Source of the DNA: Leisingera sp. S132
Lineage (GTDB): Bacteria; Pseudomonadota; Alphaproteobacteria; Rhodobacterales; Rhodobacteraceae
Reading direction: 5' to 3'
Length of the DNA: 64,000 bases
NCBI RefSeq assembly: GCF_025144465.1
Contig: NZ_CP083559.1
Span: 50,791-114,790 of the forward strand
Position numbers and translations under genes: made by a program. Each line of letters opens with the position of its first letter. The first letter of the stretch is position 1. This document shows, piece after piece, positions 40,370 to 48,730 of the stretch. Under the pieces are notes generated by a model. It was not told where the DNA came from. It saw only the letters and a program-made list of their open reading frames with translations, and searched no databases.

Positions 40370-41649
40370 ACCGGACCTTCACCCGCCCGCCTGCCACCCG
40401 CCCGCCCGCGCGCCCGTCAGTGCTGACCGCCTGCCGCTGCTGCCGCTCGTCCAATCTGATGCTGGTGCTGCCGATGGGGGCGCATCCGCCCGCCAACATG
40501 TTCGTGCGCCCGGAGGACCGGGCCAGGCCGCAGCCGGCCTTTGCGCTCAATGCCCAGGCCTGCCTCGACTGCGGGCTGCTGCAGGTGGCCGACCAGGTGC
40601 CGCCGGATTTCTTCACCAACTATCTCTATGTGCCCTCGGGCGCGGCCACCATGCACAGCCATTTCGCGGAGCTGGCGCAGGTGGCCGTGGCGCGCGCAGG
40701 CAGCGGCGAAGGCGCCGGGCTGATCGTCGACATCGGCTGCAACGACGGGCTGATGCTCAGCCATGCCAATGCGCAGGGCGGCCGCACCCTGGGCATCGAT
40801 CCGGCTGCCAATCTGGCGGTGATCGCGGCAGAGCGCGGGGTGCGGGTGGACACCGCCTTCTTCAACCCGGAAACCGCCGCACGGGTCCGCGCCGCCGAAG
40901 GCCCGGCCCGGGTGATCACCACCACCAACACCTTCAACCACATCGATGACCTGCATGGCTTCTGCACCGGGGTGCTGGCGCTTTTGGAAGAGGACGGCAC
41001 CTTCATCATCGAGGTGCCCTGGGGCAAGACCATCCTGGAGACCAACGAGTTCGACAATGTCTATCACGAGCACCTGTCGGAGCTGAGCCTGCTGTCGATC
41101 GTGCGGCTGGGCGAAGCGGTGGGGCTGGATGTGGTGGATGTCACCCGGCTGCCGGTGCATGGCGGCTCGATGCGGGTGTTCCTGCAGCCCGCGGCGCTGC
41201 AGGCGGACCCCGCGCCCGTGGTGGCACAGATGCTGGAAGAGGAGCGGGCCGCCGGTCTGTTGCGGCGCGAAAGCTACGAGGCCTTTGCCGGCCGGGTGCA
41301 GGATCTGGGCGAAGTGCTGACCCGGATCCTGAAGGGGCTCAAGGCCAGCGGCAAGAGCATTGCCGGCTACGGCGCCCCGGCCAAGGGCAACACGCTGCTG
41401 AACTATTTCGGCATCGGCCCGGAGACGCTGGATTTCCTGGCCGACCGCAACCCGCTGAAGCAGGGGCTCTATTCGCCGGGGATGATGATCCCGGTGCTGG
41501 GGCCGGAGGCGGTGGCGGAGCGGCAGCCCGACTACCTGCTGGTGCTGGCCTGGAACTTCTTTGATGAAATCCGCGAGCAGATGGCGGAGTTCGAGGCCCG
41601 CGGCGGCAAGTTCATCGTGCCGCTGCCCAGCCCGCGGATCATTCCCTGA
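40366..41649 (+). CDS. NovU/TylC3-type sugar C-methyltransferase
   Basis: A 427-aa SAM-dependent enzyme with three parts. The N-terminal zinc-binding domain has cysteines CRCC (23-26) and CLDC (66-69). The central Rossmann methyltransferase has VDIGCNDGLMLSHANAQGG. The C-terminal domain has IAGYGAPAKGNTLLNYFGIG and ADRNPLKQGLYSPGM. Enzymes with this layout add a methyl carbon at C3 of 4-keto sugars to form branched sugars. It overlaps rfbH by 4 bp and precedes the reductase by 9 bp, so a C-methylated CDP-deoxyhexose is the likely product. If the 3-dehydrase acts first, methylation next to the keto group at C3 is still possible (inference). Confidence 0.87.
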   Translation: MNRTFTRPPATRPPARPSVLTACRCCRSSNLMLVLPMGAHPPANMFVRPEDRARPQPAFALNAQACLDCGLLQVADQVPPDFFTNYLYVPSGAATMHSHFAELAQVAVARAGSGEGAGLIVDIGCNDGLMLSHANAQGGRTLGIDPAANLAVIAAERGVRVDTAFFNPETAARVRAAEGPARVITTTNTFNHIDDLHGFCTGVLALLEEDGTFIIEVPWGKTILETNEFDNVYHEHLSELSLLSIVRLGEAVGLDVVDVTRLPVHGGSMRVFLQPAALQADPAPVVAQMLEEERAAGLLRRESYEAFAGRVQDLGEVLTRILKGLKASGKSIAGYGAPAKGNTLLNYFGIGPETLDFLADRNPLKQGLYSPGMMIPVLGPEAVAERQPDYLLVLAWNFFDEIREQMAEFEARGGKFIVPLPSPRIIP

Positions 41650-41658
41650 GGGCGGGCG

Positions 41659-42639
41659 GTGGCGCGGGTGCTCATAACCGGGGCCAGCGGCTTCATCGGC
41701 TCCCATCTGGCGCGGGCCTGCCTGGCGCGCGGCGACGAGGTCAGCGTGCTGCTGCGCCCGGCCTCGCGGCTGGACCGGCTGCAGGGCATTGCACCGCAGC
41801 TGCAGCTGCTGCGGGCACCGCCGCAGGACCCGGCGGCTCTGGCGGCGGCGCTGGCGGCGGCCCGGCCGCAGATCCTGTTTCATGCCGCCGCCGCGACCCG
41901 GTTCCGGGCGGATCCGGGGCTGGAGGATCTGGGCCGCAGCATCGGGGACAACCTGCTGCCGCTGACCGCGCTGCTGGCTGCAGCCGCCGCCGCGGCGGAG
42001 CCGCCGCAAGTGCTGGTGCGGCTGGGCACCATTGCCGAATACGGCGCCGGGCCGGAGCGGTTCAGCGAAACGGCCCGCGAGGCGCCGCTGAATGCCTACG
42101 GGGCCTCGATGCTGGCGGCCACCCGCTTTCTGGAGATGGCGCAGCCGCGGCTGCCGTTTGCGGCGGCGACCGCCCGGCTGGCGCTGACCTACGGGCCCGG
42201 CCAGTCGCAGGATTTCCTGATCCCGCAGCTGGCCCGCAACCTGGCCGCAGGCCGGGTGACAGAGCTGCACAGCCCGCACAGCCGCCGCGAGCTGATCCAT
42301 GTCGAGGACGCGGTGGCCGGGCTGCTGGCCATTGCCGCCCGGCCTGCCGCAGCCGGGCCGGTGATCAACCTGGGCAGCGGCGCGCTGCCGGACATGGCAG
42401 AGCTGGCCGCGCTGATGGCGCAGCTGGCCCAGGCGCCGCCGGCGCTGATCCGCCGCGCCGCGGATGCGGCGCCGGGCGGCGGGCCGGACAGCATTCTGCA
42501 TTCTGACACCACACGGATCCGCAGGCGCCTGGGCTGGGCACCGCGGGTTCCCCTGGCCGAAGGGCTTGAAAGGACACTGAAATGGGAACAACAGATGCTG
42601 CAGGCTCCGGCCGGGGCAGAGGACCGGAAACAGGCCTGA
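41659..42639 (+). CDS. NAD-dependent SDR reductase/epimerase with altered active site
   Basis: A 326-aa extended SDR protein starting at GTG 41659. The cofactor motif GASGFIGSHLARACL is intact and the sequence up to RLGTIAEYG is normal. The catalytic pair reads NAYGASMLAA: Tyr147 is present but Lys four residues on is Met151. In most SDR enzymes this Lys is needed. By position it should be the final 4-keto reductase of the CDP-sugar branch, like CDP-abequose or paratose synthase. Either it works differently, or it is impaired. The gene overlaps the following transferase by 58 bp. Confidence 0.8.
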   Translation: MARVLITGASGFIGSHLARACLARGDEVSVLLRPASRLDRLQGIAPQLQLLRAPPQDPAALAAALAAARPQILFHAAAATRFRADPGLEDLGRSIGDNLLPLTALLAAAAAAAEPPQVLVRLGTIAEYGAGPERFSETAREAPLNAYGASMLAATRFLEMAQPRLPFAAATARLALTYGPGQSQDFLIPQLARNLAAGRVTELHSPHSRRELIHVEDAVAGLLAIAARPAAAGPVINLGSGALPDMAELAALMAQLAQAPPALIRRAADAAPGGGPDSILHSDTTRIRRRLGWAPRVPLAEGLERTLKWEQQMLQAPAGAEDRKQA

Positions 42640-43694
42640 CGCTGGTGTCGGTGCTGATCCCGGCTCTGAACGAGGAGCAGACCGTGCGCACCGCCTATGA
42701 GCGGGTCGCTGCGGTGTTCGAAGATTTGCCGGACTGCACCCCGGAGATCATCTTCACCGACAATCACTCCAGCGACCGCACCTTTGCGATCCTGGCGGAG
42801 ATCGCTGCCGCCGACCCGCGGGTGCGGGTGATCCGCTTTTCCCGCAACGTCGGCTACCAGGCCTCGGTGCTGACCGCCTACCGGGCGGCGCGGGGCGATT
42901 GCGCGGTGCAGCTGGACTGCGACCTGCAGGACCCGCCCGAGCTGATCCCGCGGATGCTGGAAATGTGGCGCCAGGGCCATCACGTGGTCTACGGCATCCG
43001 CCGCCGCCTGCCCGACGGGGTGCTGGTGGCGGCGGCCCGGCGCGGCTTCTATGCGCTGATCGACATCATCAGCCATGACGACCTGCCGCGCAATGCCGGC
43101 GAGTTCCGTCTCAGCGACCGCCGCATCCTGGATGAGCTGCGCCGCTCCAACGACCGCTCGCCCTATGTGCGGGGCATGATCAGCGGCATGGGGTTCAGCC
43201 AGGCGGGGTTCGAGTACGACCGCGCCGCCCGCACCGCCGGAGAGTCGAAGTTCCCGTTCCGGGCGATGCTGTCCCTGGCGGTGGACGGGCTGATCAATCA
43301 TTCGCTGCTGCCGCTGCGGCTGGCCTCGCTGATCAGCCTCACCGCCGGGCTGCTGACCTTCCTGCTGATGATCTTTTATGTGATTGCAAAGGTGGTGTTC
43401 GGCCAGGACTGGCCTGCGGGCTTTGCCACCACCACCATCCTGCTGCTGCTGTCGATCACCCTCAACGCCATGTTCCTTGGCATCATCGGCGAATACATCG
43501 GGCGGATCTTCCTGCAGTCCAAGGATCTGCAGCGGCCGCTGATCGAACGGGAGCTGAACGCGCCGCCGGAGTTCCACAGCGCCCGCCCGGCGGCGCTGCC
43601 GCAGCCGCAGGCAGAGCTGCCGCGCAGGCCGCGGCCGCGCGCGCCTTCCGAAGGCGCACCGCCGGGCCGGCGGCGCCAGCGCGGCAGCCATTGA
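42582..43694 (+). CDS. family 2 glycosyltransferase (GtrB/DPM1-like)
   Basis: A 370-aa membrane-bound GT2 enzyme. The catalytic GT-A domain has SVLIPALNEEQTVRTAYERV, FTDNHSSDRTFAIL and the DXD-like VQLDCDLQDPPELI. Two C-terminal membrane segments (LISLTAGLLTFLLMIFYVIA and a second ending LGIIGEYIGRIF) are typical of GtrB, which makes undecaprenyl-phosphate sugar. A 45-residue basic tail follows. The ATG at 42582 lies inside the upstream gene; a GTG at 42642 would avoid most of the overlap and still keep the domain. GtrA and a GT-C enzyme in the same operon complete the set. Confidence 0.88.
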   Translation: MGTTDAAGSGRGRGPETGLTLVSVLIPALNEEQTVRTAYERVAAVFEDLPDCTPEIIFTDNHSSDRTFAILAEIAAADPRVRVIRFSRNVGYQASVLTAYRAARGDCAVQLDCDLQDPPELIPRMLEMWRQGHHVVYGIRRRLPDGVLVAAARRGFYALIDIISHDDLPRNAGEFRLSDRRILDELRRSNDRSPYVRGMISGMGFSQAGFEYDRAARTAGESKFPFRAMLSLAVDGLINHSLLPLRLASLISLTAGLLTFLLMIFYVIAKVVFGQDWPAGFATTTILLLLSITLNAMFLGIIGEYIGRIFLQSKDLQRPLIERELNAPPEFHSARPAALPQPQAELPRRPRPRAPSEGAPPGRRRQRGSH

Positions 43695-43716
43695 ACGGGC
43701 CGGAAAGGAGCGCGCG

Positions 43717-44814
43717 ATGCGGCTGCTGCTGATCCAGGCCGGCTTCGGGGCCGGCGGCGCCGAGAAGGTGATGGCGCTGCTGGCCGCCCACCGTGCCGCC
43801 CGGGGCGACGAGGTGCATGCGGCGGCGCTGTCGATGCCCGCCGAAGGCTCCTATTTCCCCTATCCGGACGCGGTTGCCCTGCATCCGATGCAGACGGCCG
43901 GCGCCCCGGCGCGCGGTGCCGTGCAGCTGCACCGCATGCGCCACATCCGCCAGGTCATGGACCTGGTGCAGCCGGATCTGGTGGTGTCCTTCCTGACCAA
44001 GGTGAACGTGCTGACCCTGTCCGCAGCGCTGGTCCGGCGCTGCCCGGTGATCATATCGGAGCGCAACAACCCGCGCACCCAGCGGGCGCATCCGGCCTGG
44101 CAGCACGCCCAGAGCGTTCTGGCGCTCAGGGCCAGAACCATCGTCATGCTGACAGAGGAGGGCCGCCGCGGCCTGCCGCCCTGGCTGCGGCGGCAGGCCG
44201 TTGTCATTGCCAACCCCTGTGTTCCCTCCGCGCAGCGCCCCGCAGGCCCCTGCCGGCGGCTGGCCGCGGTGGGGCGGCTGACCTATCAGAAGGGGTTTGA
44301 CCTGTTGCTGCCCGCTTTTGCCCGGATCCGCCGGGAGTGGCCGCAGGTGCGGCTGACGATCTATGGCGAAGGCCCCGAACGGCCCAGGCTGGAGGCGATG
44401 GTGCGCCAGCTTGGCCTGCAGGGAGCGGTTTTTCTGCCCGGCGTGACCCGGTCCCCCGGGGAATGGCTGCAGCAGTCGGATCTCCTGCTGGTCAGTTCGC
44501 GCTACGAAGGTTTCTGCAATGTGGTGGCCGAAGCCACTGTTTGCGGCCTGCCGGTGGTTTCTTTCGATTGCGACTACGGCCCCCGCGACCTGATCCGGCA
44601 GAACGAGAACGGGGTGCTGGTGCCGGCAGGGGACGTTGCTGCGCTGGCGGCAGCGGCCTCGCGGATCATCGGCGATCCGGCCCGGCAGCGGGCGTTCCGC
44701 GCTGCCGTGCAGATTAACAGGGCCCGGCTCTCGCCCAGCCGTATTTTCGGGCAATGGGACAGCATCATCGACAGGGGGCGGGGCAGCAGGCCCGCCCGCC
44801 AGGTGCTGCCATGA
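43717..44814 (+). CDS. glycosyltransferase family 4, first of a tandem pair
   Basis: A 365-aa GT-B enzyme. It opens LLLIQAGFGAGGAEKVMALL, with the FLTKVNVLTLSAALV and PVIISERNNPRTQRAHPAWQ segments typical of GalNAc/GlcNAc-type transferases. The donor region is SSRYEGFCNVVAEATVCGLP, then FDCDYGPRDLI. It overlaps the next gene, a close paralogue, by 4 bp. Together they probably add two sugars of a similar kind. Confidence 0.88.
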   Translation: MRLLLIQAGFGAGGAEKVMALLAAHRAARGDEVHAAALSMPAEGSYFPYPDAVALHPMQTAGAPARGAVQLHRMRHIRQVMDLVQPDLVVSFLTKVNVLTLSAALVRRCPVIISERNNPRTQRAHPAWQHAQSVLALRARTIVMLTEEGRRGLPPWLRRQAVVIANPCVPSAQRPAGPCRRLAAVGRLTYQKGFDLLLPAFARIRREWPQVRLTIYGEGPERPRLEAMVRQLGLQGAVFLPGVTRSPGEWLQQSDLLLVSSRYEGFCNVVAEATVCGLPVVSFDCDYGPRDLIRQNENGVLVPAGDVAALAAAASRIIGDPARQRAFRAAVQINRARLSPSRIFGQWDSIIDRGRGSRPARQVLP

Positions 44815-45941
44815 GGCTGCTGCTGATCCAGGGCGGATTCGGAGCCGGGGGCGCCGAAAAGGTGATGGCGATGCTCGCCGCGCACCGCGCTGCGCTTGGC
44901 GATGAGGTGCATGCGGCCGGCATGAGCCTGCCGCAGGACGGCCCCTATTTCACCTATCCGGCAAGCGCCGCCCTGCATGTGCCGGCGCAGGGCTGCAGCA
45001 AACTGGTGCAGTGGCAGCGGTTCCGCCACATCCGCAGCACCCTGGCCCGGGTGCGGCCCGATGCGGTGATCGCCTTCCTCACCAAGGTGAACGTGCTGAC
45101 CCTGGCTGCCGCGGCCACGCTGCAGCCCTCCTGCCCGGTGATCATATCAGAGCGCAACAACCCGCAGGCGCAGGGCGCGCATCCGGCCTGGCGGCGGGCG
45201 CAGGACCTGCTGGCCCGGCGCGCCGCCGCCGTGGTGATGCAGACCCGGCGGGCCAGGGACGCGCTGCCCTGCGCCTTGCGCGCCCGTGCCCGGGTGATCC
45301 CCAACCCCTGCGCCCCCTTTGCCGGCATCGCGCCGCGGCTGGATCCGGGACGGGACGGGCTGCAGCTGGCGGCCGCCGGGCGGCTGGACCGGCAGAAGGG
45401 ATTCGACCTTCTGCTTCTGGCGATGAAGGACATTCATGCGGCGCTGCCCGCCACCCGGCTCACCATCTGGGGCGAGGGTCCGGAGCGGGGGCGGCTGGAG
45501 CAGCTGCGCGCCCGGCTGGGGCTGCAGCCCTGCGTGTCGCTGCCGGGCCTGTGCCCGCAGCCCGGCGGCTGGATCGGCGCGGCCGACATGCTGGTTCTGT
45601 CCTCACGCTATGAAGGCTTTCCCAATGTGCTGGCAGAGGCGGCGGTGCACGGGCTGCCGGCGGTCGCCTTTGATTGCGACTACGGCCCGCGCGAGCTGAT
45701 CCGCTCCGGCCAGAACGGACTGCTGGTGCCGCCGGAGGATCCTGCCGCCCTGGCCCGCGCGGTGATCCGCCTGGCCCGCGATCCCGGCTTGCGGCAGCGC
45801 ATGTCGGCAATGGCGCCGCAGGCCTGGGCGCGGCTGGCGCCGGACCGGGTGCTGGCGGACTGGGACCAGGTGCTTCTTGAGGCCGCCGGGCCGCGGGCCG
45901 GTCACACCGCCGTCCAGGCGGCCAGCGCCGGGTCCAGTTGA
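44811..45941 (+). CDS. glycosyltransferase family 4, second of a tandem pair
   Basis: A 376-aa paralogue of the preceding gene with nearly identical motifs: LLLIQGGFGAGGAEKVMAML, FLTKVNVLTLAAAAT, PVIISERNNPQAQGAHPAWR, SSRYEGFPNVLAEAAVHGLP and FDCDYGPRELI. The ATG at 44811 is shared with the previous stop (ATGA). It ends the plus-strand operon, and its last 40 bp overlap the end of the convergent HAD gene, so no terminator separates them. Confidence 0.88.
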   Translation: MRLLLIQGGFGAGGAEKVMAMLAAHRAALGDEVHAAGMSLPQDGPYFTYPASAALHVPAQGCSKLVQWQRFRHIRSTLARVRPDAVIAFLTKVNVLTLAAAATLQPSCPVIISERNNPQAQGAHPAWRRAQDLLARRAAAVVMQTRRARDALPCALRARARVIPNPCAPFAGIAPRLDPGRDGLQLAAAGRLDRQKGFDLLLLAMKDIHAALPATRLTIWGEGPERGRLEQLRARLGLQPCVSLPGLCPQPGGWIGAADMLVLSSRYEGFPNVLAEAAVHGLPAVAFDCDYGPRELIRSGQNGLLVPPEDPAALARAVIRLARDPGLRQRMSAMAPQAWARLAPDRVLADWDQVLLEAAGPRAGHTAVQAASAGSS

Positions 45942-46609
45942 TCCAGGCTGTGAATCCGCAGATGCGCCGCATGAGCGGCATCGGGCGGCTCGGGATCATG
46001 CACCGCACCGGGGCGCAGGATTTGCACTGCGGTCCAGCCGCGTGCCCTGGGGGTTACGAAATCCTTGGCCGGGTTGTCGGCGACATAGGCCAGCCGGGCG
46101 CCCGGCGGCGCCTTGTCTTCCATCTCCTGAAAGGCGCGCGGATGCGGCTTGCCATAGCCTGCCCCCCAGGTGCCGGTGGCGCGGATATGCCTGATCAGAG
46201 CCTGCAGCCCCAGCGCCGTGATCTTGTTGCGCTGCGTGTTCTCCGGCCCGTCGGTGATCAGCCCCAGCGGCCCGGGCGCCTGCGCCAGGTAGCGCGCCGC
46301 ATCCGGGCACAGCGCAATCTCCGGCCTGTGGGCCCGGTATCCCGCCACCAGCTGCGCAATCCGCTCCGGCCCCGCAGCCAGCCCCAGTTCCGCGCAGGCG
46401 CGGTCGAAGACATGCCGCCGCACCCCGGCCTCGAACAGGGCGCGGCAGGCGGCGCCGAACCCCCGCACCCCGGACTGCGCGGCCACCACCTGCTCCAGAT
46501 GGCGGTAGCCGCTGAAGGCGAAATCGCGTTCCAGATACAGCGTGTCATCCAGGTCGAAAACCACCATCCAGCCCGGCGCCGCGCGGCCCATGCCAGACCT
46601 GCCGCCCAT
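45902..46609 (-). CDS. HAD-superfamily hydrolase
   Basis: A 235-aa HAD phosphatase-like protein. Motif I is VVFDLDDTLYLE (nucleophile Asp19 and Asp21 from the first ATG). A helical cap follows, then motif II LITDGPENTQRNK (Thr), a Lys in GYGKPHPRAF and motif IV YVADNPAKDFVTPRARG. The start at 46609 is 5 bp after the ATP-grasp gene; later ATGs at residues 7 and 15 are possible and would trim a non-conserved leader. It may remove phosphate from a sugar or from the product of the ATP-grasp enzyme (inference). Confidence 0.85.
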   Translation of the reverse strand: MGGRSGMGRAAPGWMVVFDLDDTLYLERDFAFSGYRHLEQVVAAQSGVRGFGAACRALFEAGVRRHVFDRACAELGLAAGPERIAQLVAGYRAHRPEIALCPDAARYLAQAPGPLGLITDGPENTQRNKITALGLQALIRHIRATGTWGAGYGKPHPRAFQEMEDKAPPGARLAYVADNPAKDFVTPRARGWTAVQILRPGAVHDPEPPDAAHAAHLRIHSLDQLDPALAAWTAV

Positions 46610-46614
46610 GGCCG

Positions 46615-47592
46615 TCAGCCCCGGTAGACGGCGCTGTCATAGCGCATCATCCGCACGCCCTCGCGCCAGTTGTCATGCGCGCTGCAGGGCAGGCCCGAGA
46701 CCTCCTCCAGCAGCCATTGGGCGAAACAGGCGCCGGCCTCATCCGCCAGCGGGTAGCCGCCGCCGAAACGGGCGTTGATCTCGATCACCCTGGGCTGGCC
46801 GTCCGCTGCGCTCAGCACCTGGAAACAGGCCACGCCGCGCAAGCCGGGCAGCGCCCGCAGGATGCCTCCGGCAATCGCATGGAGATCCGCCCGCCGCTCG
46901 GTGATGCCCTTTTCCACCTCGCCCGCGCGCACCCGCTGGCGCAGATGCGGGATCACCGTGCGCAGGGCCCCCTGGCTGTCCACGAACATGTTGACGGTGT
47001 ATTCCGGCGCCGCCAGCAGCTCCTGGAAGATCATCGGCTCGGGGAAGCTGGCGGGCAGATCCTGCAGACGGCTGAACACCTGCAGGCCGCGGCTGGCGCT
47101 GCCGCCCGAAGGCTTGGCAAAAACCGGCCAGCCGAGCGCCTCCGGCGCCGCCTCCAGCCCGGCCCGGTCCAGCGTGCGCGGCACCGGCACCCCAGCCGCG
47201 CCCAGCACCTGCGCCGTTTTCAGCTTGTCGCGCACCGTTTCGATCACCGGCACCGGCGACACATGCAGCCGTGCCCCCAGCGCCGCAAAGTCCTCCGCCG
47301 CGCGGGCCAGCGGCATCAGGTCCGGGTCGATCGTGGGCACCACCAGCTGCGCCCCGGTCCGGCGCACCACATCCAGCACCGCCGCCGCAAAGCCGGGATC
47401 ATCGCAGCGCGGCACCTGAAAGGCCCGCTCCGCCAGCGCGCAAGCCGCACTGCCGTCCGGATCCAGGTCGCAGGCCAGAACCTCCAGCGGCAGGCCCAGC
47501 CGCCCGGCGGCCGCGCGGAACCGCTGCATCAGCTCCACCCGGCGCCCCGCCGAACAGATCAGCACCCGCAGCGGGGCGGCTCCGGCGCTCAT
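46615..47592 (-). CDS. ATP-grasp ligase
   Basis: A 325-aa ATP-grasp enzyme of the carbamoyl-phosphate-synthase-like group. The N-terminal Rossmann part starts VLICSAGRRVELMQRFRAAA. The ATP-grasp part has WPVFAKPSGGSASRGLQVFS, FQELLAAPEYTVNMFVDSQG and the metal-binding IEINARFGGGYPLADEAGA. Such enzymes join a carboxylate to an amine or similar nucleophile through an acyl phosphate. In this operon it could attach an amino acid or similar acid to the polymer or its precursor. The HAD gene follows in the operon, and a GDSL gene precedes it with a 4-bp overlap. Confidence 0.85.
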   Translation of the reverse strand: MSAGAAPLRVLICSAGRRVELMQRFRAAAGRLGLPLEVLACDLDPDGSAACALAERAFQVPRCDDPGFAAAVLDVVRRTGAQLVVPTIDPDLMPLARAAEDFAALGARLHVSPVPVIETVRDKLKTAQVLGAAGVPVPRTLDRAGLEAAPEALGWPVFAKPSGGSASRGLQVFSRLQDLPASFPEPMIFQELLAAPEYTVNMFVDSQGALRTVIPHLRQRVRAGEVEKGITERRADLHAIAGGILRALPGLRGVACFQVLSAADGQPRVIEINARFGGGYPLADEAGACFAQWLLEEVSGLPCSAHDNWREGVRMMRYDSAVYRG

Positions 47593-48710
47593 GGCTGCTT
47601 CTCCGTGCCCAGGGAGGCCTTCTGCGCCGTCTCCCGCTCTGCCAGCAGCGGCAGCAGCGCCGCATGCACCGCTTCGGCCATCACCCGGTTGCCGGCCGCA
47701 TTCAGGTGGCCGTCATAGCGGTGGTAGAGATCCGCACCGCCGCGCCGGTAGCTCTGCGCCAGGGTATCCAGCAGGCTGACCCAGGCGATCCCTTCAGACG
47801 CCGCGAATCCGGCCAGTTCCCGGTCCGGCAGATCCGGGATCACCCCCTTGGGCGGGCTGTCCGCCGCCGCCGCAAAAACCTGAAACAGCTGCGGCACCGA
47901 AACCACCAGCAGCGCGGCGCCCCGGGCCGCGCAGAATTCACGTATGCGCCGCAGCAGCGCCTGGGTCGCGGCCATCTTGCGCTGCACCAGATCCGAAGCG
48001 GGCAGGCTGTAAAACGCCGCCCGGGGCGTCATCAGATAGAGCCGCACATAGGTGCTGTCGCTTTTCATCAGCAGCCGCTTCAGCAGGGTGACCGCCTGCA
48101 GCGAGGAGCGCTTCCGGCCGCCCTGGGCAATCACCGCCCTGGCATCGCCGCGGGCGGTTTCGGTGCCGTCCGGCGCGCGCTGGATAGGCTCGTTCACGAA
48201 CAGGTCGTTGGTCATGAAGCTGATCAGCACGATATCCGGCTGCAGGCTGCCGTAGAGCCGCTCCAGGTACAGTGCCTGCTGGGATGTGTCATAGCCCGGC
48301 ACCCCGGCATTGATGATTTCGACGGCGCGGCCCCCGGCAGCAAAGCGCTGCCCCAGCAGCGCGGCCCAGCTGTCCTGCACCGCATTGGCGGCGCCGAAGG
48401 TGAAGGAATCCCCCAGGAGCAGGATCCGGACAGCGCCGGCGGCGGGCTCTGCCGCCGCCGCGCCGCCGGTGCGGAAGCCGCGGCTGTCGGTGGCATATTC
48501 CACATCATATTCCGGCGCCTGCACCCGGGCCCGGGTCTGCGGCCGGTTGACATGGCCCAGCACCGGATCTTTCAGCGCCATCGGCCCGCCCTCCAGATAG
48601 GCGGTGCGCACGGTCTGCGGCGCCAGCAGCCGGATGCCGCCCTCCAGCCCGGCGATCAGCAGCAGCGTGGCGAGACCGACCAGGGCCGCCGTGCGTAAAA
48701 GGGTCCGCAT
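47589..48710 (-). CDS. SGNH/GDSL-family hydrolase with membrane anchor
   Basis: A 373-aa protein with an N-terminal signal anchor (LLRTAALVGLATLLLIAGLE), so it probably acts in the periplasm. The SGNH blocks are visible: LLLGDSFTFG (nucleophile Ser), VEIINAGVPGYDT (Gly), ISFMTNDLF (Asn region) and YDGHLNAAGN (Asp and His). Such proteins add or remove O-acetyl groups from polysaccharides. I chose ATG 48710, which has AGGAGAGGAG before it; ATG 48734 would give a 4-bp overlap with asparagine synthetase and is a fair alternative. Confidence 0.83.
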   Translation of the reverse strand: MRTLLRTAALVGLATLLLIAGLEGGIRLLAPQTVRTAYLEGGPMALKDPVLGHVNRPQTRARVQAPEYDVEYATDSRGFRTGGAAAAEPAAGAVRILLLGDSFTFGAANAVQDSWAALLGQRFAAGGRAVEIINAGVPGYDTSQQALYLERLYGSLQPDIVLISFMTNDLFVNEPIQRAPDGTETARGDARAVIAQGGRKRSSLQAVTLLKRLLMKSDSTYVRLYLMTPRAAFYSLPASDLVQRKMAATQALLRRIREFCAARGAALLVVSVPQLFQVFAAAADSPPKGVIPDLPDRELAGFAASEGIAWVSLLDTLAQSYRRGGADLYHRYDGHLNAAGNRVMAEAVHAALLPLLAERETAQKASLGTEKQP

Positions 48711-48730
48711 GGAACTGCTCCTCTCCTGTC

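Noticed and set aside
46542..47718. Plus-strand open frames opposite the ATP-grasp gene
   Set aside because: The minus-strand gene has complete ATP-grasp motifs; the opposite frames are shadows.
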